From NCBI GenBank assembly GCA_938085105.1, contig CALKGK010000033.1:117076-181075 (forward strand): 64,000 nt of DNA. The letters run 5' to 3'. The notes below the pieces were generated by a model. It had not been told where the DNA came from, ran no database searches, and worked only from the letters and a program-made list of their open reading frames with translations. Numbering within the stretch: position 1 is the stretch's first letter; the number at the start of each line of letters is the position of its first letter. Below, one piece after another: positions 8,060-16,247 of the stretch. A program made the translations under genes and the position numbers. The DNA comes from an uncultured Flavobacteriales bacterium. GTDB lineage: Bacteria > Bacteroidota > Bacteroidia > Flavobacteriales_D > Sanyastnellaceae.

Positions 8060-10306
8060 CTATTGGCAAACCTGTGCAAGCAAAGCAGCGGCCTCTGTAT
8101 TGCCTAACTGTGCGGCTTTTTTCCAGTGCTGACAAGCGAGATCTGATTTTTGTTGATTGTAGAACAACTTTCCAGAAAGCAGCCAAGCCGCCGCATTCTT
8201 AGGATTGACCTGGACTTCTTTATCCAATTCTACCAATGCCGCTTCAAAGTCGTTTTGATTGACCAAAGCCGCAGCTTTCACATAACGCGCATTCGGGTAT
8301 CTCGGGCTCTTAGCTACCGTTTTATTCATGTAAATCACGGATTCAGGATAGCGCTTACTGTTAAAATAAGCAGAGCCAATACTGTAGAATAGTTGGTCGT
8401 TGTCTTTCACTTTTTGTTCCAAGGCTTGAAGGTAAACCAAGCTACTGTCCCACTGCTTTAGGTTGAAGTAAGACATTCCCACGGTGCCAAGCGCATCCAC
8501 CAATGTCGTGTCGTTTTGAATAACTTCTTTGGCCAAAGGAATGCTTTCTGCTGGCTTTTGGGCTTTCTCTGCTAAGAATTTTGCATAGGCAAACTTCACA
8601 CTGCTCTCCGTCGAATACCGCTCATAAAAAGACTCCATGTATTCCATCTGCTTGCGCAGTGGGAGTTTTTTATACATCACGCAAAGGAGCTCCCGGTCCG
8701 AAGAATAAGCGCGATACAATTCTAAAAAATCTTTGCTCTCTCGATTAAAAAAGCCAGCATCCACATCGCCAGCGAGTCGGCTACTGTAATGATTGTCCCA
8801 CACAATGCTCGCGCCTTCTTCCGCTTCTTGTAATGCTTTTTGGGTGATGGTTTGAAACCGAGTAGAGTCATGCTTATTCAGTCCTTGACTCCAATAAAAC
8901 CAAACGTGATTCGCGTAGGTCATGCTTTGAGCTTCCTTACTTCCTTGATGGAATTGAGCCACTTCGGCCATTTTCTCCCGTTCTTCGGAATAGCTGGTGT
9001 TTGGAGGCTCTGATGTAGTGATGAAGGCCAAAGAGAGGGCTGAAAATGCAATGAGATAGGTGTATGGAATTTGATGCTTACTCTTGCGAAGCACGAATGC
9101 CACACCAAGCAATATGAACAAAGCAGAGAGCCCGAAAAAGGGAATGAGGATGTCAACTTCTTCCTCAATTTTATGATGTTTACTTACTTTATGAGCAAAA
9201 TGGGTGCAGGCCAAAATACCTGAGACGAGGGCAAGTCCAATAACAACGATTCCTTGCCATTGCTTTAGTACTTGGGTGTCATCATCCTTTTCATCATCCT
9301 CGCTTGTGATCACTTTTTTACGCTGAAAAATGGGCAAAGGAATGCGCCTTTTACCGTTCATGAAGTCCCAGATCTCCATCACTCCGAGGCTGGAGAAAAG
9401 AGCGACAAAAGGACCCAAAGTGGTGATGTTGCGAAGAAAACCTGCCGCATTTCCCAGATCCAGTTTCCAACTGAAAAGGGTGTAAATGAAGAAACCAAGG
9501 GTGAAAATGATGGCAAATACACGGTGCTTTCTTCGAACAAAGGCGACGAACAGTCCGCTGAGAAAAGGGATGAAAATGACGGGACCAATCACAAAAAGAT
9601 AACGGTGCAGATAAACATACCATTCATTGTGTCCATAACGATTGGAGTCGCTTTCCTTCAGCACCGTTTGATTCAAAAGATACAAAGGGTCTTCATAAAT
9701 AATTGCTCCTGCAAAATGCCAAAGCAAACTTGGAAGAATGATGTACCCTAAGCTTTTCCATTGCTTCTCGCGCATCATTAGAATGAAGGGGAAGAGCAAA
9801 AGCGGGGCAAGTTCTAAACGAGCCAACGGAAGGAGTCCGGCCAAAACAGCCAGTAAGACCCACTTTCGTTCGAGGTAGGCGAAGATCGACCAAGAAATCA
9901 GCACCACTGCCAAGGGTTCAGTGTAGGCTTGGTAGCTGAGGATAAACAGGTAAGATTGAAAAAGAAGAAAAGGGAGAAGCAACAACGCTCCTTTGAATCC
10001 CCGCCGCTGAAATCCCAAAAAGAGAGCGTAAGCACCGCTAACAGAGAGTATGGGCATGATCCAATGCACGGCGTGAATGGAAATCAAGCTTGGGATGGCG
10101 AAGAGGAGAACGAATAGAGGTCTGCTCCAAAGCGAAACAAAATGTGCAGGATTGTTGAAGGCATCCACGCAATTGTAGATACGGGTTGGGGCATCGTCGT
10201 CCCAAGCGTAATCTGAGTTGGCAGCCCATGTGAAGGCCATTCCCAAATAGAACGCTACGAGAAGCAAAGCACTCAATTGCTCCTTATTATTTGAGATCTT
10301 CAACAT
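8060..10306 (-). CDS. Multi-pass membrane glycosyltransferase-like protein with C-terminal TPRs
   Basis: A 748-residue protein in two parts. Residues about 15-430 hold ten or more hydrophobic helices with an early WDDDAPTR stretch in the first outside loop, the pattern of GT39/ArnT-like (GT-C fold) glycosyltransferases, where an acidic pair acts on a polyprenyl-phosphate sugar. Residues about 545-748 are tetratricopeptide repeats (at least four, e.g. VDALGTVGMSYFNLKQWDSSLVYLQ and two further units). The ATG at 10306 places the hydrophilic start before the first helix; an upstream in-frame ATG at 10333 is also possible. The substrate cannot be told. It is divergent from the RlmI-like gene and is followed by the Rrf2 gene. 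Confidence 0.65.
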   Translation of the reverse strand: MLKISNNKEQLSALLLVAFYLGMAFTWAANSDYAWDDDAPTRIYNCVDAFNNPAHFVSLWSRPLFVLLFAIPSLISIHAVHWIMPILSVSGAYALFLGFQRRGFKGALLLLPFLLFQSYLFILSYQAYTEPLAVVLISWSIFAYLERKWVLLAVLAGLLPLARLELAPLLLFPFILMMREKQWKSLGYIILPSLLWHFAGAIIYEDPLYLLNQTVLKESDSNRYGHNEWYVYLHRYLFVIGPVIFIPFLSGLFVAFVRRKHRVFAIIFTLGFFIYTLFSWKLDLGNAAGFLRNITTLGPFVALFSSLGVMEIWDFMNGKRRIPLPIFQRKKVITSEDDEKDDDTQVLKQWQGIVVIGLALVSGILACTHFAHKVSKHHKIEEEVDILIPFFGLSALFILLGVAFVLRKSKHQIPYTYLIAFSALSLAFITTSEPPNTSYSEEREKMAEVAQFHQGSKEAQSMTYANHVWFYWSQGLNKHDSTRFQTITQKALQEAEEGASIVWDNHYSSRLAGDVDAGFFNRESKDFLELYRAYSSDRELLCVMYKKLPLRKQMEYMESFYERYSTESSVKFAYAKFLAEKAQKPAESIPLAKEVIQNDTTLVDALGTVGMSYFNLKQWDSSLVYLQALEQKVKDNDQLFYSIGSAYFNSKRYPESVIYMNKTVAKSPRYPNARYVKAAALVNQNDFEAALVELDKEVQVNPKNAAAWLLSGKLFYNQQKSDLACQHWKKAAQLGNTEAAALLAQVCQ

Positions 10307-10391
10307 GGTCTGATTTTGTTTAGCAAAATACAAAACGGATTCAGCCCGTGAAAAACTGAACTATTCCTTTGAGAAGCGTAATTTTGAGCTC

Positions 10392-11606
10392 GTGAATCAA
10401 TTTCCTCAAATCCCTATCGAACGCATTGCCGTCAAAGTGCGCAGCAAAGCAGAACGCCATCTTAAAGAGGGACACCCTTGGATTTTTGAAGATAGCATTG
10501 AAAAAGAGAGCAAGCCCCCGAAAACAGGAGATTTGGCGATTATTTTCGACCGACGTAAAAATCAGTTTTTGGCTTGTGGTCTTTACGACATGGATTCGCC
10601 CATTCGTATCAAGGTGTTGCAGTTCAGAAAAGGACGAAAGATTGATCAGGACTGGTTTGATGAACACCTGGCCTTGGCTTTTAAGCAGCGTCAAGAACTC
10701 CTCAGCACTGCTACCAATAGTTATCGATTACTTTATGGCGAAAATGATGGTTTTCCCGGGGTGATTTGTGATGTTTATGGCAGAAATGTGGTGATCAAAC
10801 TGTATTCTGCGGCTTGGTTCCCTTACCTCGAAATGTTATTGGAGTCTTTGAAAAGGACCATTGCGGTGGATGTTGTTGTGCTTCGATTGAGTAGAAACAC
10901 CGAAGCTTCAAAATCGCGTTACGGCTTTGAAAATGGGAGTGTTATTTTTGGAGAATTGGAAAACGAAGAGGTTGTATTTGAGGAACATGGCTTGAAGTTT
11001 TCAGCCAACCTTGTTCACGGACACAAAACAGGCTATTTTCTCGATCATCGCCACAACCGTAAACAAGTTGGAGCTTGGTCCAAAGGGAAAGACGTTTTGG
11101 ATGTCTTCGCCTACGCTGGTGGATTTTCAATGCATGCATTGTGCGGAGGAGCGAAACGGGTAGTGAGTTTAGACATTTCGGCTCAAGCACTAGAAATGGC
11201 CAAGAAAAATGCTGCTCTCAATGGCTCCTTTCCACAACACGAGTTGCTTGTTGGAGATGCATTTGAGCAAATGGAGGCGCTCCATAATGAAGGGTGTACC
11301 TTTGATTTGGTGGTGGTGGACCCTCCTTCTTTTGCCAAGAAAGCGAGTGAGATTCCAGGAGCAATCCAAGCTTACAAGCGTTTACTTCGCCTGTCCATTC
11401 CATTGGTTCGAAAAAATGGGATTTTGGTGTTCGCGTCGTGTTCATCCAGAATACGAAGCGAAGATTTTTTCGAAATGATTGAAGAAATTTTTAAAAGTGA
11501 AAGTCTTGTTTATCGTTGTTTAAAAAAGACTGAACACGATGTAGATCACCCAATTAGGATTTCTGAAGGGGCCTATTTGAAGTGCCTTTATGCTCAATTG
11601 TTGTAA
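10392..11606 (+). CDS. Class I SAM-dependent rRNA methyltransferase, RlmI-like
   Basis: A 404-residue COG1092-type 23S rRNA cytosine methyltransferase. An N-terminal PUA-like domain (VRSKAERHLKEGHPWIF, about 15-31, continuing to about 90) is followed by the linking domain with LLYGENDGFPGVICD and by the Rossmann methyltransferase domain. Visible motifs are KTGYFLDHR, the SAM-binding DVFAYAGGFSMHA, the acidic LD at the end of strand 2, and the catalytic-site VDPPSFAKK and ASCSS. It starts with GTG at 10392; no better ATG exists upstream of the PUA domain. The specific modified base (RlmI or related) is inferred from family. Confidence 0.88.
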   Translation: MNQFPQIPIERIAVKVRSKAERHLKEGHPWIFEDSIEKESKPPKTGDLAIIFDRRKNQFLACGLYDMDSPIRIKVLQFRKGRKIDQDWFDEHLALAFKQRQELLSTATNSYRLLYGENDGFPGVICDVYGRNVVIKLYSAAWFPYLEMLLESLKRTIAVDVVVLRLSRNTEASKSRYGFENGSVIFGELENEEVVFEEHGLKFSANLVHGHKTGYFLDHRHNRKQVGAWSKGKDVLDVFAYAGGFSMHALCGGAKRVVSLDISAQALEMAKKNAALNGSFPQHELLVGDAFEQMEALHNEGCTFDLVVVDPPSFAKKASEIPGAIQAYKRLLRLSIPLVRKNGILVFASCSSRIRSEDFFEMIEEIFKSESLVYRCLKKTEHDVDHPIRISEGAYLKCLYAQLL

Positions 11607-11661
11607 TGCTAAAGTGCCCTTTTTCTTGTTTTCTCGAGCTTTGTTATGTACTTTAAGACAC

Positions 11662-12804
11662 ATGAACTCATGGATACACGATACCTTCGGGATGCGTTTT
11701 TACAAAGAAGAAAGCAAGGAATGGTTTTCAGAAAAGATTTACCCTTTGCTCGAAGAATGCATTCAAGTATTTGATGATTCAGAACAAAATGTTCCCAATG
11801 TACCGGCAAACACAAAACAGATCAACAGGGCTTATAAGGCTTTTGGTGATTTGGTGGTGGCTATCAAAGCGATGGGACACCCAGAACAAATTGTAAAGGA
11901 CGCTGTATTTTACGAAGAGGCCTCAAAATACCTCAACACGATGTCGGTGAACGGCAAATTTAAAATCGTGGGTGAGGACAGATTCGCCGACAAATCCCGC
12001 TATTACCAAACAAAAGGTAATACGACAGCTACGGTTTTTGACGCAGAAAAATCCAATTTTATTCATACACAGCAAAGCGAGTCTCTTGAAATTCCAAAAG
12101 AGCGACGGGAAGAAGTGGAACAAGCATTCGAGTTGCCTTTGGAGAAAATTGAAGCGGGTTACTTGTTTAAAATTATTCCTGACGAGGGAATCCCTCCTCG
12201 ATGTCATCCACTGCATTCACCGCACATTTATCGCTATGGAACGATTGGTTTTGCATTTTTAATGAGCATGCCTTTCAATTGGTCCACCGAGAAAGATCAT
12301 TATTCCGTTGTATTCAACTATTATCGAAAAGGAGCTTACCGAAGATGTGAACGTAAAATTTCGATGTTGCATGGAGATTTGCCTTATGTGCGTTATCTGC
12401 TGGATGAATGGAATTGGGGAGAGGATCCCATTGAGGAGGTTACTGCAAGCATTCATGCGTCAAGCGACGAGACAAAAGACGGGCTCAGTGGTGCTTTGGC
12501 CGAGCGTTTGACCTCGCTTTTGTATTACATGAATGTCATCTGGCTGACGGAATCTCACGGTCTTCAATTGAAACCTAGCGATGATTCTTTTCTGAATTTT
12601 GAAAGTCTGGATACGGACCAAAAACTGCAGGTTTTACAATCTTTTGAGCAAAATAATGCTGCCTTTTTTGAACGCTGTTATGCTGACTTTGATGCAATCA
12701 AAAAAATGAGTGGATTGGACCTTGAAGACATTAGCCAAGAAAACACGCTTCGCCACTATGGGATAATACCGTCAAGCGTTAGCATTGCCAAGCCAGTACA
12801 TTAA
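11662..12804 (+). CDS. Conserved-looking protein of unknown function
   Basis: Not recognised. The ATG at 11662 gives 380 residues; the frame is open further up, but that part overlaps the methyltransferase gene. The protein is soluble, without signal peptide or membrane segments, and rich in aromatic and acidic residues. An early segment resembles a helical region (YKAFGDLVVAIKAMGHPEQIV) and the middle contains RCHPLHSPHIYRYGTIGF. Base composition and codon use look like the neighbours, so a real gene is likely. It lies alone between the RlmI-like gene (56 bases upstream) and the secreted repeat protein. Confidence 0.6.
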   Translation: MNSWIHDTFGMRFYKEESKEWFSEKIYPLLEECIQVFDDSEQNVPNVPANTKQINRAYKAFGDLVVAIKAMGHPEQIVKDAVFYEEASKYLNTMSVNGKFKIVGEDRFADKSRYYQTKGNTTATVFDAEKSNFIHTQQSESLEIPKERREEVEQAFELPLEKIEAGYLFKIIPDEGIPPRCHPLHSPHIYRYGTIGFAFLMSMPFNWSTEKDHYSVVFNYYRKGAYRRCERKISMLHGDLPYVRYLLDEWNWGEDPIEEVTASIHASSDETKDGLSGALAERLTSLLYYMNVIWLTESHGLQLKPSDDSFLNFESLDTDQKLQVLQSFEQNNAAFFERCYADFDAIKKMSGLDLEDISQENTLRHYGIIPSSVSIAKPVH

Positions 12805-12922
12805 GTCTTGTTCTATTTTTATGGCTTTCCAAGATTTACCTGAATATCCCTGGAAATAGCTCGATGTTTGGTGAACATTTTGAGCATATTTTTGTGGTTG
12901 TTTTTATTCCAATTTAAAGACC

Positions 12923-14875
12923 ATGAAAACGCTATTTTCCTTATTCTCTCTAGTCTTATTTGCGCTGACCACAAACGCACAGTGTGACTGTCCCGAAGAA
13001 AGCGCCCCTGTTTGCGCCGTTGATGCGAACGGACAATTTTTTGTAATGGCAAATGCTTGTGAGGCGGAATGCTTCAATTTGGAGGTGCTACCGAGCGATT
13101 TATGTTTGGGCGAATTTGATTTGTCAGCCCCGAGTTGCATTGAAGATGTATGTGTCATCGACGTTGAAGGGAACGCTTTTGTGTTGCCCCTTTGCTTGGC
13201 TGAAGGCTTGGGAATGGAAATCATTGGAGATGGTGATTGCACCAATAGTAATCCGAACAATGGAGAAGAAGATGAATTTGATTTCTGCGAGCAACCCGTT
13301 TGCGCTGTGGACGCAGAGGGCAACTTCTACAATCTCCCTTATTGCGAGGCAGAGGCCTTGGGTCTTGTAGTTTTGGCTGATGGAGATTGTGACGGAGTTG
13401 ACGGGGTAATCGAGGAAGAAGAGGAAAATACGGGCGATGATTGCGATCAAATTGTCTGTGCCTATGATGAATTGGGGAACTTCGAAAGCCTGACCATTTG
13501 CGAAGCTGAGGCGCTAAACTATACCATTCTTTTTGACAGCACTTGTGAAGACCTCTTTAATGAGTTGAACACTGAAGGAAGCCCTTGCGAAGAATTGGTT
13601 TGCGCCGTGAATCCTGATGGTGTCATTGTGGAACAGTCCATTTGTATTGTTGAGATCATCGGTTGGCCTATTGCAGGACAAGGAGACTGTAGTGACATCA
13701 GTATTGATGATGGAGACGGTGAAGACAACGACCAAGACGAATACTGCGATCAAATTATTTGCGCTTTCGACAACATGGGCGAATTTTACAGCTTGCCGAT
13801 TTGTGAAGCTGAATTGTTGGGTTTGAATGTGCTTTGGGACGGAAATTGTGCAGCGCTTTTCAATGAAGTATTTGCCGAAAACGGAGACCTTTGTGAAACC
13901 GAGGTTTGTACCATCAATCCAGATGGAGAAGTTATTTCCTTATCCCTTTGCATAGCAGAAATCATTGGTTGGCCGATCGTTGGTGATGGGGATTGCAGCG
14001 AGATTGTGATTGATGAGTCTGACGAGGGGACGAATGGAAATGAGGATTGCGAAACCATGGTGTGCATTCAAACACCCGAGGGCGAAATTTTCCAACAACC
14101 TTTGTGTTTGGCAGAAATTCTCGGTTTTGAAATTTTGGACTCAAGCGCTTGTGATTTGGACATCGAGGTAGATCCTACCGGAGGAACAGGAGCGGAAGGT
14201 TTGGCTGATGATGATTGTGAAACCATGGTTTGCATTCTCACACCTGAGGGCGAGATCTTTCAGCAGCCATACTGCATTGCTGTACTCAACAATTTTGAAA
14301 TTCTAGCACCCGAAAACTGTGATGTTGATCTAATCGACGATGAAATTGCAGCAGGGGAAGATTTGGACCCGAACGATTGCGAAACCTTGGTGTGCATCAT
14401 TACGCCCGAAGGCCAAGTTTTCACGCAGCCCTATTGCCTTGCTGTACTCCTCAATTTTGAAATTGTTGGAGATGGAAACTGTATTGCTTTGGAAGACGAA
14501 GATTCTGCGGAAGACGATGAGGATGGAAATGGAGAAGAGGAAACCACAGATTCATTAGAAATGGAAGATCTTGGGGATTGGTTGTACGATACCTTTGGCA
14601 TTTTCATCGACCACAATGAAGGCTTCGAAATCATTGAGGTGCGGGGGAGCGGAGCAGGCAATTACGATATTGAAATTGCTGCAGATCAAAGCGACTTGAT
14701 CCAACTTCAGGTGAGCGACATGAACGGAAGATTGATTTTGGATAGAACCATTGAATTGAGCGAAGGAACAGCCGTGCCTCGCGTAGATTTAAGTAAGCAA
14801 GAAAGTGGTGTGTATCTTCTCCGAGTGCTTGGGGCGAGCAAGGTAGAAACCCTTAAAATTATGCATGTGAATTGA
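12923..14875 (+). CDS. Secreted T9SS protein with ten degenerate Kazal-like cysteine repeats
   Basis: A 650-residue secreted protein: signal peptide (1-20, ending TTNAQ), ten cysteine units of about 35-48 residues joined by acidic Asp/Glu/Gly linkers (21 to about 520), and a C-terminal T9SS type A sorting domain (about 565-650, with DMNGRLI and ESGVYLLRV). The first unit reads CDCPEESAPVCAVDANGQ...CEAEC and resembles a Kazal domain; the other nine keep four cysteines with spacing C-x4-C-x13-C-x14-C and conserve an Asn/Asp-Gly turn and an AE after the third cysteine. Linkers could bind calcium. Kazal domains inhibit serine proteases, but the loop here has diverged, so function is open. It is monocistronic, with a terminator after it. 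Confidence 0.8.
   Translation: MKTLFSLFSLVLFALTTNAQCDCPEESAPVCAVDANGQFFVMANACEAECFNLEVLPSDLCLGEFDLSAPSCIEDVCVIDVEGNAFVLPLCLAEGLGMEIIGDGDCTNSNPNNGEEDEFDFCEQPVCAVDAEGNFYNLPYCEAEALGLVVLADGDCDGVDGVIEEEEENTGDDCDQIVCAYDELGNFESLTICEAEALNYTILFDSTCEDLFNELNTEGSPCEELVCAVNPDGVIVEQSICIVEIIGWPIAGQGDCSDISIDDGDGEDNDQDEYCDQIICAFDNMGEFYSLPICEAELLGLNVLWDGNCAALFNEVFAENGDLCETEVCTINPDGEVISLSLCIAEIIGWPIVGDGDCSEIVIDESDEGTNGNEDCETMVCIQTPEGEIFQQPLCLAEILGFEILDSSACDLDIEVDPTGGTGAEGLADDDCETMVCILTPEGEIFQQPYCIAVLNNFEILAPENCDVDLIDDEIAAGEDLDPNDCETLVCIITPEGQVFTQPYCLAVLLNFEIVGDGNCIALEDEDSAEDDEDGNGEEETTDSLEMEDLGDWLYDTFGIFIDHNEGFEIIEVRGSGAGNYDIEIAADQSDLIQLQVSDMNGRLILDRTIELSEGTAVPRVDLSKQESGVYLLRVLGASKVETLKIMHVN
12983..14482 (+). 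repeat. Ten tandem cysteine-repeat units
   Basis: Coding repeat inside the preceding gene. Ten units each begin with a C-x4-C pair (CIEDVC, CEQPVC, CDQIVC, CEELVC, CDQIIC, CETEVC, three starting CETMVC or CETLVC). Units 5 and 7 are especially alike, as are units 8, 9 and 10, suggesting stepwise duplication. Confidence 0.8.
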
Positions 14876-14900
14876 GTGTAAGTACAAAGGATATCTTATA

Positions 14901-14937
14901 AAAAGCCCCAAGTACATTATTGAACTTGGGGCTTTTT
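14901..14937. terminator. Bidirectional terminator
   Basis: AAAAGCCCCAAGT at 14901-14913 pairs with ACTTGGGGCTTTT near 14924-14936, with T runs on both strands. It serves the cysteine-repeat gene (plus) and the end of the glucan operon (minus). Confidence 0.85.
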
Positions 14938-14963
14938 AATGGCATTGTGTTTAACTCGAATGC

Positions 14964-16247
14964 TCAATCAAATGCTTCTACCAAAAAAGGGAAGTTGGCT
15001 GTTGCCGCATTATTATTCCCATCTCGAATAAACAAGAATAAACGGTATTTCCCAGGATTGCTCGGCGCTTCAAAACTGATGGTCATGTCATCATCAATTC
15101 CCTCAAATTCACTCAATGAGCTTGGTGCTTCTTCAAAATCACCACCAGCCTTGGTTTGATTGCTTTCGGGAATTACCTTCCACTGGAAACTGAGTTCATC
15201 CATGTCAGGATCCTCTACATCCACCTCAATCAGAAGGCGTTCATCTACGGTACAGGTTAAACTGCTTTCTTTGCTTTCATCGTTAATGGTGAACGAACGA
15301 ATGATCGGACAGCGGTTCTCTGCAAGTTTGTCTTTCCATACTTCGTGAAGTACATCAATGGCTTGTGTTCTTGAACCATCCTCCAGAAATACACCATACC
15401 AAGTCGCAGTTGTTTCTTGCTTCTGTCCCCAAAGAAAGACGTAAGAACCAATGCACTGATCCTCATTGGCTTCAATGGCATTCAGGTAGCGTTGACGATA
15501 AGAGTTGGCTTTTTCAGTGCTGCTTTGTTCAATTGGCGCACCCCACGAGGTTTTTTGAACTTCCCAATGCCCGTTGGGCCCCCATTCTGTGATCATGTAG
15601 GGTTTTTTCCAGCCATAGAGTTGAATCAATTCAGGTACGGTTTCCACTTCGCCATAGGTGTTTACGCCAAGGATATCGATGCTTGGCGCCATTTCTTGAA
15701 TGAGTTGTACTTCAGCCACGTCCAATCCGGCGGTAACTGCGCAGGTAGGGTGGTGCGGGTCGAGTTCATGGATCATTGCTGCCAAGGCTTCGGTGGTTTT
15801 CCAAACGTTCAAATCGGTATAAAAGAGATCGACCTCATTTCCAACCCCCCAGCACAGCAGGGCCGGGTGATCTTTGAAGGCTTCAATGGTTCCTCGAAAC
15901 GATTTGATCATGTCTTCTACAGCCCACTTGTTGCTATAATTGAAGCCATGACGCTCATGGGGCATCCAAAACCCAAGCATGACGGTGAGTCCTTTTGCTT
16001 GGGCGCTGTCCAATACTGCTTGGGCATTTTCTATTCCCCAAGTTCTCAAAGAATTTGCCCCGCATGCAATGGCTTCATCCATGTAAACTTGTCCACCCAC
16101 GCCTTTCACATAATAGGGTTCTCCATCGCGAAGGAAAGTCCAATTGCCGTCTTTCTGCACTACTTCCGTGTGAACGGCTTGTGCCCTGCTGCCAAAACTG
16201 AAGCAGAACGCACAAAAAAGTAAGAGAGCTGTTCTTAGTAAATGCAT
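14964..16247 (-). CDS. Secreted clan GH-A glycoside hydrolase (GH2-TIM/GH5-like)
   Basis: Last gene of the glucan operon. The 427-residue protein has a signal peptide (1-23, ending GSRAQ), a TIM-barrel (about 28-325) and a small C-terminal beta domain. Clan GH-A catalytic residues are visible: the acid/base E138 in GVGNEVD and the nucleophile E221 in ITEWGP. An RTWG motif follows the second strand. Such barrels occur in GH2, GH5, GH30 and GH158; the exact family cannot be fixed by eye. Context (GH3, two GH16) suggests a beta-glucan, e.g. exo- or endo-acting on beta-1,3 or 1,6 links. No T9SS sorting domain is seen, so it is periplasmic or soluble. Its start overlaps the GH16 stop by 13 bases. 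Confidence 0.75.
   Translation of the reverse strand: MHLLRTALLLFCAFCFSFGSRAQAVHTEVVQKDGNWTFLRDGEPYYVKGVGGQVYMDEAIACGANSLRTWGIENAQAVLDSAQAKGLTVMLGFWMPHERHGFNYSNKWAVEDMIKSFRGTIEAFKDHPALLCWGVGNEVDLFYTDLNVWKTTEALAAMIHELDPHHPTCAVTAGLDVAEVQLIQEMAPSIDILGVNTYGEVETVPELIQLYGWKKPYMITEWGPNGHWEVQKTSWGAPIEQSSTEKANSYRQRYLNAIEANEDQCIGSYVFLWGQKQETTATWYGVFLEDGSRTQAIDVLHEVWKDKLAENRCPIIRSFTINDESKESSLTCTVDERLLIEVDVEDPDMDELSFQWKVIPESNQTKAGGDFEEAPSSLSEFEGIDDDMTISFEAPSNPGKYRLFLFIRDGNNNAATANFPFLVEAFD

Noticed and set aside
15417-16223. A 268-residue plus-strand frame opposite the GH-A glycosidase
   Set aside because: An antisense shadow; no family pattern, and the minus-strand gene has intact catalytic residues.
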